Below are positions 23,335 through 31,138 of a stretch of 64,000 nucleotides of DNA, one piece after another. The first letter of the stretch is position 1. Each line of letters opens with the position of its first letter. The position numbers were made by a program, and so were the translations under genes. The notes beneath the pieces are model-generated. The model was not told the origin of the DNA, did no database searches, and saw only the letters and a program-made list of their open reading frames with translations. Source of the DNA: DATKEJ01 sp963768715 (GTDB lineage: Bacteria > Bacteroidota > Rhodothermia > Rhodothermales > DATKEJ01); assembly GCA_963768715.1 (NCBI GenBank), contig CAVYJC010000003.1:124001-188000 (forward strand), read 5' to 3'.

Positions 23335-25536
23335 ATGATGAGGAGCAACCTGTTACTTGCGTGCCTGCTGGCCGTGGCCCATACTGCTTGCCTGGCGCAG
23401 GATACGCTATCGCGAAGCAATATTTCGAACTGGCAGCCCACGTGGCGGTTTGCCGGAGGCGACGACTCTACCTGGTCGGACCCCGCCTTTGACGACAACG
23501 GCTGGGAAATGCGGGACGCCAGCCTGTTCAACCCGGGTATCGTCGACTCTACTGGCTGGAAAGGAATCGGCTGGTTCAGAGCCCGTTTCGCCGTCGACTC
23601 GTCGTTGGCCGGCTTGCCCATCGCCTATTGGATTTCAGTGGGCGGCGCCGCCGAGATGTATCTGGACGGCAAGCTCATCGACCACCTTGGCCATCCCGGA
23701 CCCCGGCTAGAGACGGAACAAGCAGTTCGTTATTCGACCGTCCATCCCAAAAATGGACTTCTCCCGGCTCTTTCGTCCGGCGCTCACGTACTGGCGTTCC
23801 GGGTCTCGAATATCTTTCTCTCCAAGGAAGGTGAGACCGAATTCGGGTTCCGTATCTCATTCGGCGAGGTCGACGACATGGCCGCCAGGCTCACGCATGT
23901 CGCTCGTGTCTACACCGCCAAGACGTATTCCCTGACCGGCATCGCAGCCGTCATTGCCCTGATCTACCTCCTCCTTTTTGCCTTCCAGACAAAACAGATT
24001 AAGAATTTGCTCTTCGGGCTTCTGTCGGGGCTTGCAGCGATAGCCATATTTGCGGACCTACAGGGGAGACTCGTTACAGACGCGGACTCGTATGTAATAT
24101 GGCGAAGGTATATGGAGATCGCGGGGGCGGCTGGCTGGGTCGTTGGGGTCAGACTCGTCGGGTTATCCTTCTTTAAGGAGACCTGGAAGCTCTTCAATGT
24201 GCTCCTCGCGATCGCTGCCCTCGTCGTGCTCTACGTCTTCTTCGATCCGATCGGGGGTTTCTGGTCGCTGATTGTTCTCGGTGTTCTGGCGACCCTGGAA
24301 CTCGGACGGCGGATCGGACTAGCGGTCTTTCTGAGTCGACCAGCCGCCTGGGTCGTTGCCCTCGGACTTGTTCTGCTCATTCTCGGTGGCGTGCATGATT
24401 TCCTCGTCCACCGGAGCTGGATCGATCCCGTATTCGGCGTGAACGACCTGTTCCATTTCGGCCTGGTCGGATTTCTGACGCTGATGGCCCTCTTCCTTGG
24501 AACCGAGTTTGCGCGGGCCAACCGAAGCCTAGAGCTGAGGGTCATTCAGGTACATCAGGAAGCCGGAAAAGCCTTGCAGGAGGAGAAGGTCAACCAGGGA
24601 CTTCGCATCGAGCGCATTCAGGCGGAATTCGACAAACGGAGAAAGGATTTTGAGCTGCAGAAGTCTCGAGAGGTCGACGCCATCCGAAAGTCGCTCACGG
24701 TAAACGAGGAAAACTTGAAGGCCCTCAAAAACCGCCTGATTACTACGGAGGCAAAGGCGGCCCTGGGACACCTCGCGACGGGTATTGCCCAGGACGTGAA
24801 CGGCCTGTTGAACGGCATCGACAACCTGACGGCGCTCTCACAGGATGTCCTTGCCGAACTGCAACAAAGCGTCGAAAAGGAAGGCGGCGGCGATAAATCC
24901 ACGGATCTGATGCGGCAGCTTCGAAAGAATATCGAGCGGGTTCGGGAGCAGAGCATCCTCGCGGGCGGCATCGTTGACGACATCCTGGAACATGCTTCCG
25001 GGACAAAGCAGGAGGCGCAGTCGGTCGAGGTTAATCAACTCATTGAGCGATACTTGAATCTGGCCCTGCACTCGTCTCGGGGAGACTATCCCGACCTGAA
25101 TCTCGTCGTCGAGCGCGTCCTCGATGAACGTGTTGGATCGGTGATCATCCCGCCGGTGAGTCTGGGGCGTGCCATGATGGGGGTCTTCAGGAACGCCATC
25201 GAGGCCGTTTCGGACCACGCCAAGGAGTCGGGGGAAGATTTCCAGCCGACGATCACAGTGAGCACGCAGCGGCTTGAGCATGCTGTCTTGATTCGTGTCC
25301 GAGACAACGGCCCCGGCGTACAGCAGGATCTGCGCGATCGCATCTTCGAACCGTTCTTCAGTACCTCATCTGACAAATCGGGATTGGGGCTCTCGATTGC
25401 CAACGGCATCATCGTCGACGAGCTGAAGGGCACCTTCGGCCTCGAGCACTTCAAGGAGCAGGGCGCCGGATTCTACATCACGATCCCGTTCGAAAAGTCG
25501 GACTCGGAAGACGCGGAGGAAGCGACCTCAGAATAG
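23335..25536 (+). CDS. 7TM-DISM sensor histidine kinase with displaced phospho-acceptor
   Basis: The 733-residue protein has a signal peptide (VAHTACLAQ), then a periplasmic jelly-roll sensor domain (WRFAGGDDSTWSDPAFDDNG, GWFRARFAV, YLDGKLIDHLG). Seven membrane segments follow from about residue 205 (ALIYLLLFAFQTKQIKNLLF), then a coiled coil at 420-470. The kinase part follows. The H-box reads ALGHLATGIAQDVN, where AHE(I/V)N is normal: Gln486 replaces the acceptor His, and a His sits exactly seven residues earlier. The ATPase domain is intact: N box VFRNAIEAV, G1 DNGPGV, F box FEPFFST, G2 SGLGLSIANGI. No receiver domain or regulator gene is adjacent. Start ATG at 23335, or 23338, which is 5 nt after GAGGG. 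Confidence 0.82.
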   Translation: MMRSNLLLACLLAVAHTACLAQDTLSRSNISNWQPTWRFAGGDDSTWSDPAFDDNGWEMRDASLFNPGIVDSTGWKGIGWFRARFAVDSSLAGLPIAYWISVGGAAEMYLDGKLIDHLGHPGPRLETEQAVRYSTVHPKNGLLPALSSGAHVLAFRVSNIFLSKEGETEFGFRISFGEVDDMAARLTHVARVYTAKTYSLTGIAAVIALIYLLLFAFQTKQIKNLLFGLLSGLAAIAIFADLQGRLVTDADSYVIWRRYMEIAGAAGWVVGVRLVGLSFFKETWKLFNVLLAIAALVVLYVFFDPIGGFWSLIVLGVLATLELGRRIGLAVFLSRPAAWVVALGLVLLILGGVHDFLVHRSWIDPVFGVNDLFHFGLVGFLTLMALFLGTEFARANRSLELRVIQVHQEAGKALQEEKVNQGLRIERIQAEFDKRRKDFELQKSREVDAIRKSLTVNEENLKALKNRLITTEAKAALGHLATGIAQDVNGLLNGIDNLTALSQDVLAELQQSVEKEGGGDKSTDLMRQLRKNIERVREQSILAGGIVDDILEHASGTKQEAQSVEVNQLIERYLNLALHSSRGDYPDLNLVVERVLDERVGSVIIPPVSLGRAMMGVFRNAIEAVSDHAKESGEDFQPTITVSTQRLEHAVLIRVRDNGPGVQQDLRDRIFEPFFSTSSDKSGLGLSIANGIIVDELKGTFGLEHFKEQGAGFYITIPFEKSDSEDAEEATSE

Positions 25537-27261
25537 CGTGCCGTGATCGGTGACCATCATCGCCTTCCGAACCAGCGGAATGGGCGGTCCACCGAAAGAG
25601 AGAAATCGATCATGGAACGCTTTCCATGAGAGCCGATCACCCCGCCGTGCCGTCCAGTCGGCCCTGAGCTTTCTGATCATCAGCTTGCCCATTGTGTAGT
25701 TGAGATACGCCGGGTCATAGGTTCCACGGGCTGCCTGCTGCCGGGCGTTTCCCGGATCGTAAAAGGCCTCCTCGCGAAACATGCGTTCCGACTCTTCAAC
25801 GGTCATACCTTCCGTATGAAGACCGATTGCCGACAAGTAACGGACGTTTCGGAGCAGGGCTTCCAGCAGTTGCCCAATGTGCACCTCCGGATCGCCGTCA
25901 CCCAGTCCAGCCTCCCACATCATCTCCTCGGAGTAGTGGGCCCACCCCTCTGCAAAGGCATAGCCTACGAAGACGCGGCCGAACACGTCGTCCGACCGAT
26001 TCGCATGCAGGAACTGCAGAAAATGGCCCGGCCACACCTCATGGACAGATGTGAACAGAAGGGTCGCTTTCCCAGGCACGTACGCCAGCTGCTCCTCGGG
26101 TGTCCACTTCGGATCCGGGGGAGCGATGTAGTAGACGGAGGGCAGTGATTCCTCGAACGGGCCCGGGATATCGATGTAGGCCGAATTCGAGCGATTGTAC
26201 GGCGGGGCTTCCTCGACGAGGGCCTCCTCCGTTCCAGGGATCGAAACGATGTCCTCCTTCTCGAGAAAAGCGTGCAGGTCTACCAACTGGCGTCGCGCGC
26301 CCACTACGGCCCCACCCTCCGGTTTGTCGGCGTTGACGCGATCCACGCAGGCGTGGACGCTCTTTCCAGGGGCATATTCGGCGCAAGCCTCTTTGAGCGC
26401 AGCCAGGTTGCGCTCAAGATCGGCCTCCCCGATCATCTTGAGCGTATCCACACTTACGTCCACCCCTTCCGTCTGGGTGACCATTTCCTGAAAAAGCTCC
26501 TTCCCGATTGCAAAGTCGTCCGTTGCCTCCGGTCTCTGAGCCTCCAGCCACGTCGCTACGCGCTCCATCGCAGCAGCACCCCGTCCTCGAGCGTCGTTAA
26601 ACGCCTCTTTCACAGCTGGATCTTCCAGTCCGCTGAAGGCCACGGGAAGGTCGTTCTCGAAAAATGTGGCAAGTCCACCGAACGTCGCGACCCCCTTCTC
26701 GATGTAGGTGCGTGGGAGTGGAGTTCGGAGGTTAGCGATGATCTGATCGGCCACTTTGGGAAGGCCGTTCGCATACTTCGTGAAGCTGCGGGCACGGTCC
26801 TCCAGAGGAGCGTACTCACGCGCCACGTAGACGTTTGGATCGAGCGAGTCGAGCGTCCAGTCGAAGTAGAAATCCGGATTCCGGAAGGGCCACTCGGCCG
26901 TCTCCAACCAGAAAAGAATCCGATCTATCACAGCGATCACGTATTCGCGCTGAAAGCCCTGATGTGCGGTAAGCGTCTCGGGATCGAAGGCTTCGGCCTC
27001 GGCCCGCGCCGCGTGCAGACGCGCGATCTCGGCGGCAATTCCCTCCGGACTCCAGTCTGGAAACTCACCGTCATACTCGTGCCGCCCGGAGACAACCGCG
27101 AAATTCGGGTGAGCCGCCAACGTCGCCTCAATGAAATTGTGCACGAAGTCATCCCATGGACTCGCTTCGTGCATCATGTCGTGTCCCGCGTCTCTTACGC
27201 ACCCCGACAGACCCAGTAAAGCAATGACGGCCAACACGGAGAAGCGCTTGCTGATTCTCAT
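25528..27261 (-). CDS. DUF885 lipoprotein, putative metallopeptidase
   Basis: The 577-residue protein has a lipoprotein signal (LAVIALLGLSGC). Its body is mostly helical, as in the DUF885 family, with the metal-site motif HEVWPGHFLQF near residue 400 (HE-x3-GH), then YAFAEGWAHYSEEMMWEAGL near 430 and GLHTEGMTVEESERMF near 480. The HE and the following Glu resemble zincin ligands, so a periplasmic peptidase role is plausible; substrates are unknown. ATG at 27261 directly precedes the signal sequence, while the longer frame to 27312 adds a non-signal leader. The 3' end overlaps the convergent kinase gene by 9 bp. Confidence 0.83.
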   Translation of the reverse strand: MRISKRFSVLAVIALLGLSGCVRDAGHDMMHEASPWDDFVHNFIEATLAAHPNFAVVSGRHEYDGEFPDWSPEGIAAEIARLHAARAEAEAFDPETLTAHQGFQREYVIAVIDRILFWLETAEWPFRNPDFYFDWTLDSLDPNVYVAREYAPLEDRARSFTKYANGLPKVADQIIANLRTPLPRTYIEKGVATFGGLATFFENDLPVAFSGLEDPAVKEAFNDARGRGAAAMERVATWLEAQRPEATDDFAIGKELFQEMVTQTEGVDVSVDTLKMIGEADLERNLAALKEACAEYAPGKSVHACVDRVNADKPEGGAVVGARRQLVDLHAFLEKEDIVSIPGTEEALVEEAPPYNRSNSAYIDIPGPFEESLPSVYYIAPPDPKWTPEEQLAYVPGKATLLFTSVHEVWPGHFLQFLHANRSDDVFGRVFVGYAFAEGWAHYSEEMMWEAGLGDGDPEVHIGQLLEALLRNVRYLSAIGLHTEGMTVEESERMFREEAFYDPGNARQQAARGTYDPAYLNYTMGKLMIRKLRADWTARRGDRLSWKAFHDRFLSFGGPPIPLVRKAMMVTDHGTLF

Positions 27262-27314
27262 ATCAGAACGATGTGTTTTGCGATTGAGCGGATTCCACTG
27301 AACGGATGCCATAA

Positions 27315-27347
27315 GTTCGGTGTTTGCTGTTTGGTGTTTGAAGTTCG
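27315..27347. repeat. GTTTGGT-type heptamer array
   Basis: Units GTTCGGT, GTTTGCT, GTTTGGT, GTTTGAA and partial GTTCG in 7-bp register. The array ends 1 nt from the stop codon of the amidohydrolase gene (27349-27351). The same words recur at 53042-53097 and, inverted, at 46479-46534. Confidence 0.8.
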
Positions 27348-27348
27348 T

Positions 27349-29322
27349 CTACGGTCGAAAATCAATCCGCCGCCAGAGATCGTCCGGATCGTAGAACCTG
27401 CCGCGAGCGATCACGCGATCGATCCGTCGAATGTTGTGGATGTCATCGAGTGGGTTGGCATCGAGAATCACGATATCCGCCTGTTTGCCGGGAGATATCG
27501 TACCCGAGCGTTGGGCGGCGCGCATGGCCTGCGCAGGTACCAACGTGGCGCTGAGCAGCGCCTCCATAGGGGTCAAGCCCGCCTGAACGTACAGCTCCAG
27601 TTCCCTGTGGAGGCTGTGACCCGGAACGACCATGTCTGTCCCGGCCACGATGGGAACGCCGGCATCCTTCAACGCCTTGAGAATCGCAAACTGATTTCTC
27701 AGTTGCGCCTTTCGCCGGACGGCAACGTCAGGAGGGACGCCGGCCGCGCGAAGCTGACGCTGCAGCGCCGGTGCCACTTTCCAGATGGAGGGTTCGAAGG
27801 AGGCAATCGGCTCATCGGATGAGCGGGCGTAGAACTCGGTGACGGCCAGGGTTGGATCAACGACCGTTCCGTGATCCCTCAAAAAGTCGATCGCGAATTG
27901 TGCATCGAACGACGCGGTGTCGACGAGCGGTCGTTCGTCCGGCGGTAAATCCCGAAACTCGTCGGGAAGCATGGCCGCCTGGATGTACGAGAGATGATTG
28001 ATCTGATCCATTCCCGCATCGATCGCCTGAATGGCATCCAGTCCTTCCGGTACGTGACCGGTCACCGTCATGTCCAGACTGTGTGCCTCACCCGTGATTA
28101 CCGAAACAAGATCGGGACGAACGAAGCTGTAGATCTTGATCTGATCGAACGCGGCATTCTTGTACCGGCGGACGAGCGCAATGGCGTCATGGCGGGATTG
28201 GACCTCCGGGCCGATTATGATGCCCGCGAGATACATTCTGGGTCCGATACCGCGGCCTCGATTCAGCACGTCGCGCACGCTCGTCACGAATGCGAATCCG
28301 TTGCCGACGTCTCTGACCGAGGTGACGCCCGCGGCCAGGTAGGCGGGGCCCCACTCAACTTGCTGAAAATGGGCGTGCATGTCCCACAAACCCGGGATGA
28401 TCGTTTTTCCCCGGACGTCGATGACCCGGGCGTCTGGTGGAATATCGACGAATGGGGTCAAGCCGACTGCTTCGATGGTATCTCCCCGGAACACGATTGT
28501 ACCGTCTTCAATCGGGGAAAGGCCGGATCCCTCGATGATGCGGGCGCCGACGAGCGCGTACGCATTGTTCTGTGGGTACGAGCGCATGCGTCCCATTTCG
28601 ACGATCCGTGCCATGCCGTCTTCCACGCCTCGCGCCACGAAATAGGGCAGCAGTTCTTGGAATCCGTCACGGACGACTTCGAAGGGTTCTCCCTCACCGT
28701 CGATCGTAACCGCAGCGATGAGCTTGCCGCGTGCATCTGTCCACAATGTCTCGTTTCCCCAGATGACTCCACCCACGGAGTAGCGCTCGAGCACGATCCG
28801 CGAACCCGAAAAGGCCACCGTGTCTCGGCCGCGTGCCTCCACGCCAACGTTGCCCTCAGGCAGGACGCGGAGTGAACGAGGCCGGCCATGTTTCCTCCAG
28901 TAGCGGAGGAGCATCATCTGCACGGCAGCGGGTGCATAGCCGGAAATCATGAAGTAGCGTCCCGGAACGAACGAGGCGCGCGACGAATGTCCTTCCATCA
29001 CTCGGGCAAACCGACCCGCAACCTCGACATCAATGTCAATCTGATGCGAGCGGGCTGTTTTCCCCACCGAGCGGAACGAGACGGGCGAAAGATCCGTGAG
29101 CATTTCGAGACGCGATCGGAGAGGCACGGAGGTGCCTCGATCGACGTATTCGAAATTCGATTCGAGGGTCAACGTGTCAGCCGTGAGACGGATCGAGTAG
29201 GTCTCGGTACCTGCCAGCCGCTGGACCCAGAACAACTGGAAACGACCCTGCTCGATGAGCGAATCGCGAGCTACAGGGGGCGCCACCTCTTGCTCTGCCT
29301 CCGGCGCCACCTCTTGTGCCAA
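27349..29322 (-). CDS. amidohydrolase with N-terminal beta domain; signal peptide out of frame
   Basis: The 657-residue frame starts with mature sequence (AQEVAPEAEQEV). Residues 25-240 form a beta-rich domain of unknown role. An imidazolonepropionase/prolidase-like amidohydrolase follows from about 255: IIPGLWDMHAHFQ with both metal His, QIKIYSFV with the bridging Lys, VTGHVPEG and INHLSYI with the two further His, and IVAGTDMVVPG with the Asp. All ligands are therefore present, unlike the D-aminoacylase-like gene at 19170. The frame begins at a TTG inside what looks like the signal-peptide cleavage site (SALAQE). The hydrophobic part of that signal lies upstream in another frame (29323-29404), so a one-base indel near 29340 is likely. 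A heptamer array abuts the stop. Confidence 0.85.
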   Translation of the reverse strand: MAQEVAPEAEQEVAPPVARDSLIEQGRFQLFWVQRLAGTETYSIRLTADTLTLESNFEYVDRGTSVPLRSRLEMLTDLSPVSFRSVGKTARSHQIDIDVEVAGRFARVMEGHSSRASFVPGRYFMISGYAPAAVQMMLLRYWRKHGRPRSLRVLPEGNVGVEARGRDTVAFSGSRIVLERYSVGGVIWGNETLWTDARGKLIAAVTIDGEGEPFEVVRDGFQELLPYFVARGVEDGMARIVEMGRMRSYPQNNAYALVGARIIEGSGLSPIEDGTIVFRGDTIEAVGLTPFVDIPPDARVIDVRGKTIIPGLWDMHAHFQQVEWGPAYLAAGVTSVRDVGNGFAFVTSVRDVLNRGRGIGPRMYLAGIIIGPEVQSRHDAIALVRRYKNAAFDQIKIYSFVRPDLVSVITGEAHSLDMTVTGHVPEGLDAIQAIDAGMDQINHLSYIQAAMLPDEFRDLPPDERPLVDTASFDAQFAIDFLRDHGTVVDPTLAVTEFYARSSDEPIASFEPSIWKVAPALQRQLRAAGVPPDVAVRRKAQLRNQFAILKALKDAGVPIVAGTDMVVPGHSLHRELELYVQAGLTPMEALLSATLVPAQAMRAAQRSGTISPGKQADIVILDANPLDDIHNIRRIDRVIARGRFYDPDDLWRRIDFRP

Positions 29323-29404
29323 CGCAGAGGGAATGGCAAAGGAACAGGAGCAGGAGGGTGGCCGGCAACCACCGCCTAGTTCTCTCCGTGCGTCGAGTCG
29401 TCAA
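29323..29404 (-). other. out-of-frame signal-peptide segment of the amidohydrolase
   Basis: From TTG at 29404 (AAGGA upstream) the frame reads TTRRTERTRRWLPATLLLLF then LCHSLCV, a basic n-region and hydrophobic core. It then passes out of frame relative to the amidohydrolase. Removing one T from CTTTG would join it to LAIPSALAQEVAPE, a textbook signal peptide and cleavage site. This supports a single-base insertion, real or from assembly, near 29340. Confidence 0.6.
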
Positions 29405-29519
29405 GCTCCTCTTCCTTTATACTCCCGTGAATCACGCAAATCAGGTGCCGGATACGGCGTAACCCCTGGACGCGTTTCACCGTCGAACGGGTAACGTTGA
29501 TCGCGCCGCAACGAAGTCG

Positions 29520-29972
29520 CTATTTGACGACTGCCATGCACTCGATCTCCGTTCTGGCATTCATTGCAAGTCCGCTGCCGGCAAACGCGCTGCGTGCCGG
29601 TTTGTGGTTGGGGAAGAACGTCTTGTAGATGTCGTTCATGGCCGGCCATTCCGCGATATCGGCCAGCATCACGGTGCACTTGACGACGTGATCCATGTCG
29701 CTTCCGTATTTTTCGAGCGTCGTACTGATGTTCTTGAGCGTCTGCCTGGTCTCAGCCTGAATGCCGCCTTCCACAAGCTTCATCGTGGTGTCGTCGATGC
29801 CAATCTCGCCCGACAGATAGAGCATGTTTCCAACACGCACAGCTTCCGAAAAAGGATAATCTCCAACCTGACCGAGGAATTCGAGATCGGGCGCCATCGA
29901 CTCGTCCTGGGCATAAAGAGGGTTGACGATGCAGGCGACCGCCATGACCAGCAGGGGAAGAAATCGACTCAT
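29520..29972 (-). CDS. exported RidA (YjgF) family protein
   Basis: The 150-residue protein has an N-terminal signal peptide (FLPLLVMAVACIVNPLYAQ) in front of a RidA domain: PFSEAVRVGNMLYLSGEIGI near 47, ETRQTLKNISTTLEKYGSDM near 83, VVKCTVMLADIAEWPAMNDI, then ARSAFAGSGLAMNARTEIEC with the active-site Arg and the Glu of RidA deaminases. Cytosolic RidA hydrolyses reactive enamines and imines; an exported form suggests a periplasmic relative of unknown substrate. ATG at 29972 is chosen because it precedes the signal peptide; the longer frame to 30116 adds an unlikely leader. It stands between the amidohydrolase and the fatty-acid hydroxylase genes, all on the minus strand. Confidence 0.87.
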   Translation of the reverse strand: MSRFLPLLVMAVACIVNPLYAQDESMAPDLEFLGQVGDYPFSEAVRVGNMLYLSGEIGIDDTTMKLVEGGIQAETRQTLKNISTTLEKYGSDMDHVVKCTVMLADIAEWPAMNDIYKTFFPNHKPARSAFAGSGLAMNARTEIECMAVVK

Positions 29973-30116
29973 TGGATCCGGAATTTTGTGATGGGTGTTG
30001 CGCGGGGAAGATACGCCGCCGGAGGATGAATACACTTCCGATGTCCTGCCCAGGCCTCCCCACCAGACGCCGCACAATAAACCATCTTGCTCGTTTTTGC
30101 GGGTGCGTACACGCAC

Positions 30117-30977
30117 TTATCGCATCGTTTCCTCTCCGTCGTCCGAGAACTTCGATCCCCGCGGCGCCCGGTACTTTTGAAATGGAATCGCCAGCAGGCT
30201 CCGCATGCTGCTGTGCTCGTCCGGCTGCATATGTGTATCGATCCCGTAAACGAGATCCGACGTCCGATCCACGCGTGCGAACGTCCCGAAGATTCGATCC
30301 CAAATGGAGAAGATGTTGCCGTAGTTGGTATCGGTCAGGGGCTGGACGTAGTGGTGGTGCACCTTGTGCATGTTCGGCGTTACGAAGATCCAGGAGAGCC
30401 ACCGATCGATGGGCTCCGGACTCGCGATATTCGCGTGTGTTATCTGGGCGAAAAGGGCCGACAGCGTCTGATACAGAAAGACCACACCGATCGAGGCCCC
30501 CGAAACGAGGACGGCCAACACTGTGAAAGCCGACCGAAAGACTGCTTCGCCAGGATGATGTCTCAACGCCGTTGTCACATCGACTTCCTGTTCTGTGTGG
30601 TGAATGAGGTGGAACTTCCACATCCATCTCACCTTGTGCTCGATCCAGTGGATGAGATAGGCGCCGACGAGATCCAACACGAGGAGGCCCACGACAACAT
30701 CCAGCCATGTCGGAAGATCGAGCCAATTCAGAAGTCCGATCCGATGGAGTTCGGCAAATTCCGCAGTCCCTACGAGAAGCGTCGCAAAACCGAGCGCTAT
30801 CAGGATTGTCGTCACCCAGAAGAACACATTCAGAACGGCATGACGCAGTTTCCGATACTGGAATCGGAAGAGCGGCATGGCGACTTCCAGGTTCCAGAAG
30901 AACGCGAGGCCGGCGATCAGAAATACCGACCGGTAAGACGAGGGGATGCTCGAAAAGAAGTCGAGGAGCGTTTCCAT
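30117..30977 (-). CDS. fatty acid hydroxylase / sterol desaturase family protein
   Basis: The 286-residue membrane protein has four or five hydrophobic segments and the di-iron histidine clusters of the family: HWIEHKVRWMWKFHLIHH near residues 108-126, then HANIASPEP, and NMHKVHHHYVQPLTDTNYGN near 200. In between, TTALRHHPGE supplies further His. Members hydroxylate or desaturate lipids, sterols or carotenoids using oxygen at the membrane; this one cannot be assigned to a substrate. The tail ends in a charged segment (KFSDDGEETMR). RidA lies downstream in the same direction, with about 144 nt between. Confidence 0.85.
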   Translation of the reverse strand: METLLDFFSSIPSSYRSVFLIAGLAFFWNLEVAMPLFRFQYRKLRHAVLNVFFWVTTILIALGFATLLVGTAEFAELHRIGLLNWLDLPTWLDVVVGLLVLDLVGAYLIHWIEHKVRWMWKFHLIHHTEQEVDVTTALRHHPGEAVFRSAFTVLAVLVSGASIGVVFLYQTLSALFAQITHANIASPEPIDRWLSWIFVTPNMHKVHHHYVQPLTDTNYGNIFSIWDRIFGTFARVDRTSDLVYGIDTHMQPDEHSSMRSLLAIPFQKYRAPRGSKFSDDGEETMR

Positions 30978-31068
30978 AGGGCAATGGGTTACCCTAAGAG
31001 TATGGACGGCGCCGGCTATCGATCAAGAGGAGGCGGTGAGTTGGTTCACCATGCCTCCTCAACTCAGC

Positions 31069-31132
31069 AATTCCCAATTCCCAATTCCCCAATTCTTAAT
31101 TCTTAATTCTTAATTCTTAATTCTTAATTCTC
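31069..31132. repeat. AATTCCC/AATTCTT heptamer array
   Basis: AATTCCC twice, one 8-bp AATTCCCC, AATTCTT five times and AATTCTC, almost all in 7-bp register. The array ends 6 nt from the clpB stop codon (31139-31141). TAA in the unit closes every frame on both strands. Confidence 0.85.
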
Positions 31133-31138
31133 AGCTAC

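Noticed and set aside
26272..27219. 315-codon frame antisense to the DUF885 gene
   Set aside because: Antisense shadow of a protein with clear HE-x3-GH and lipobox motifs.
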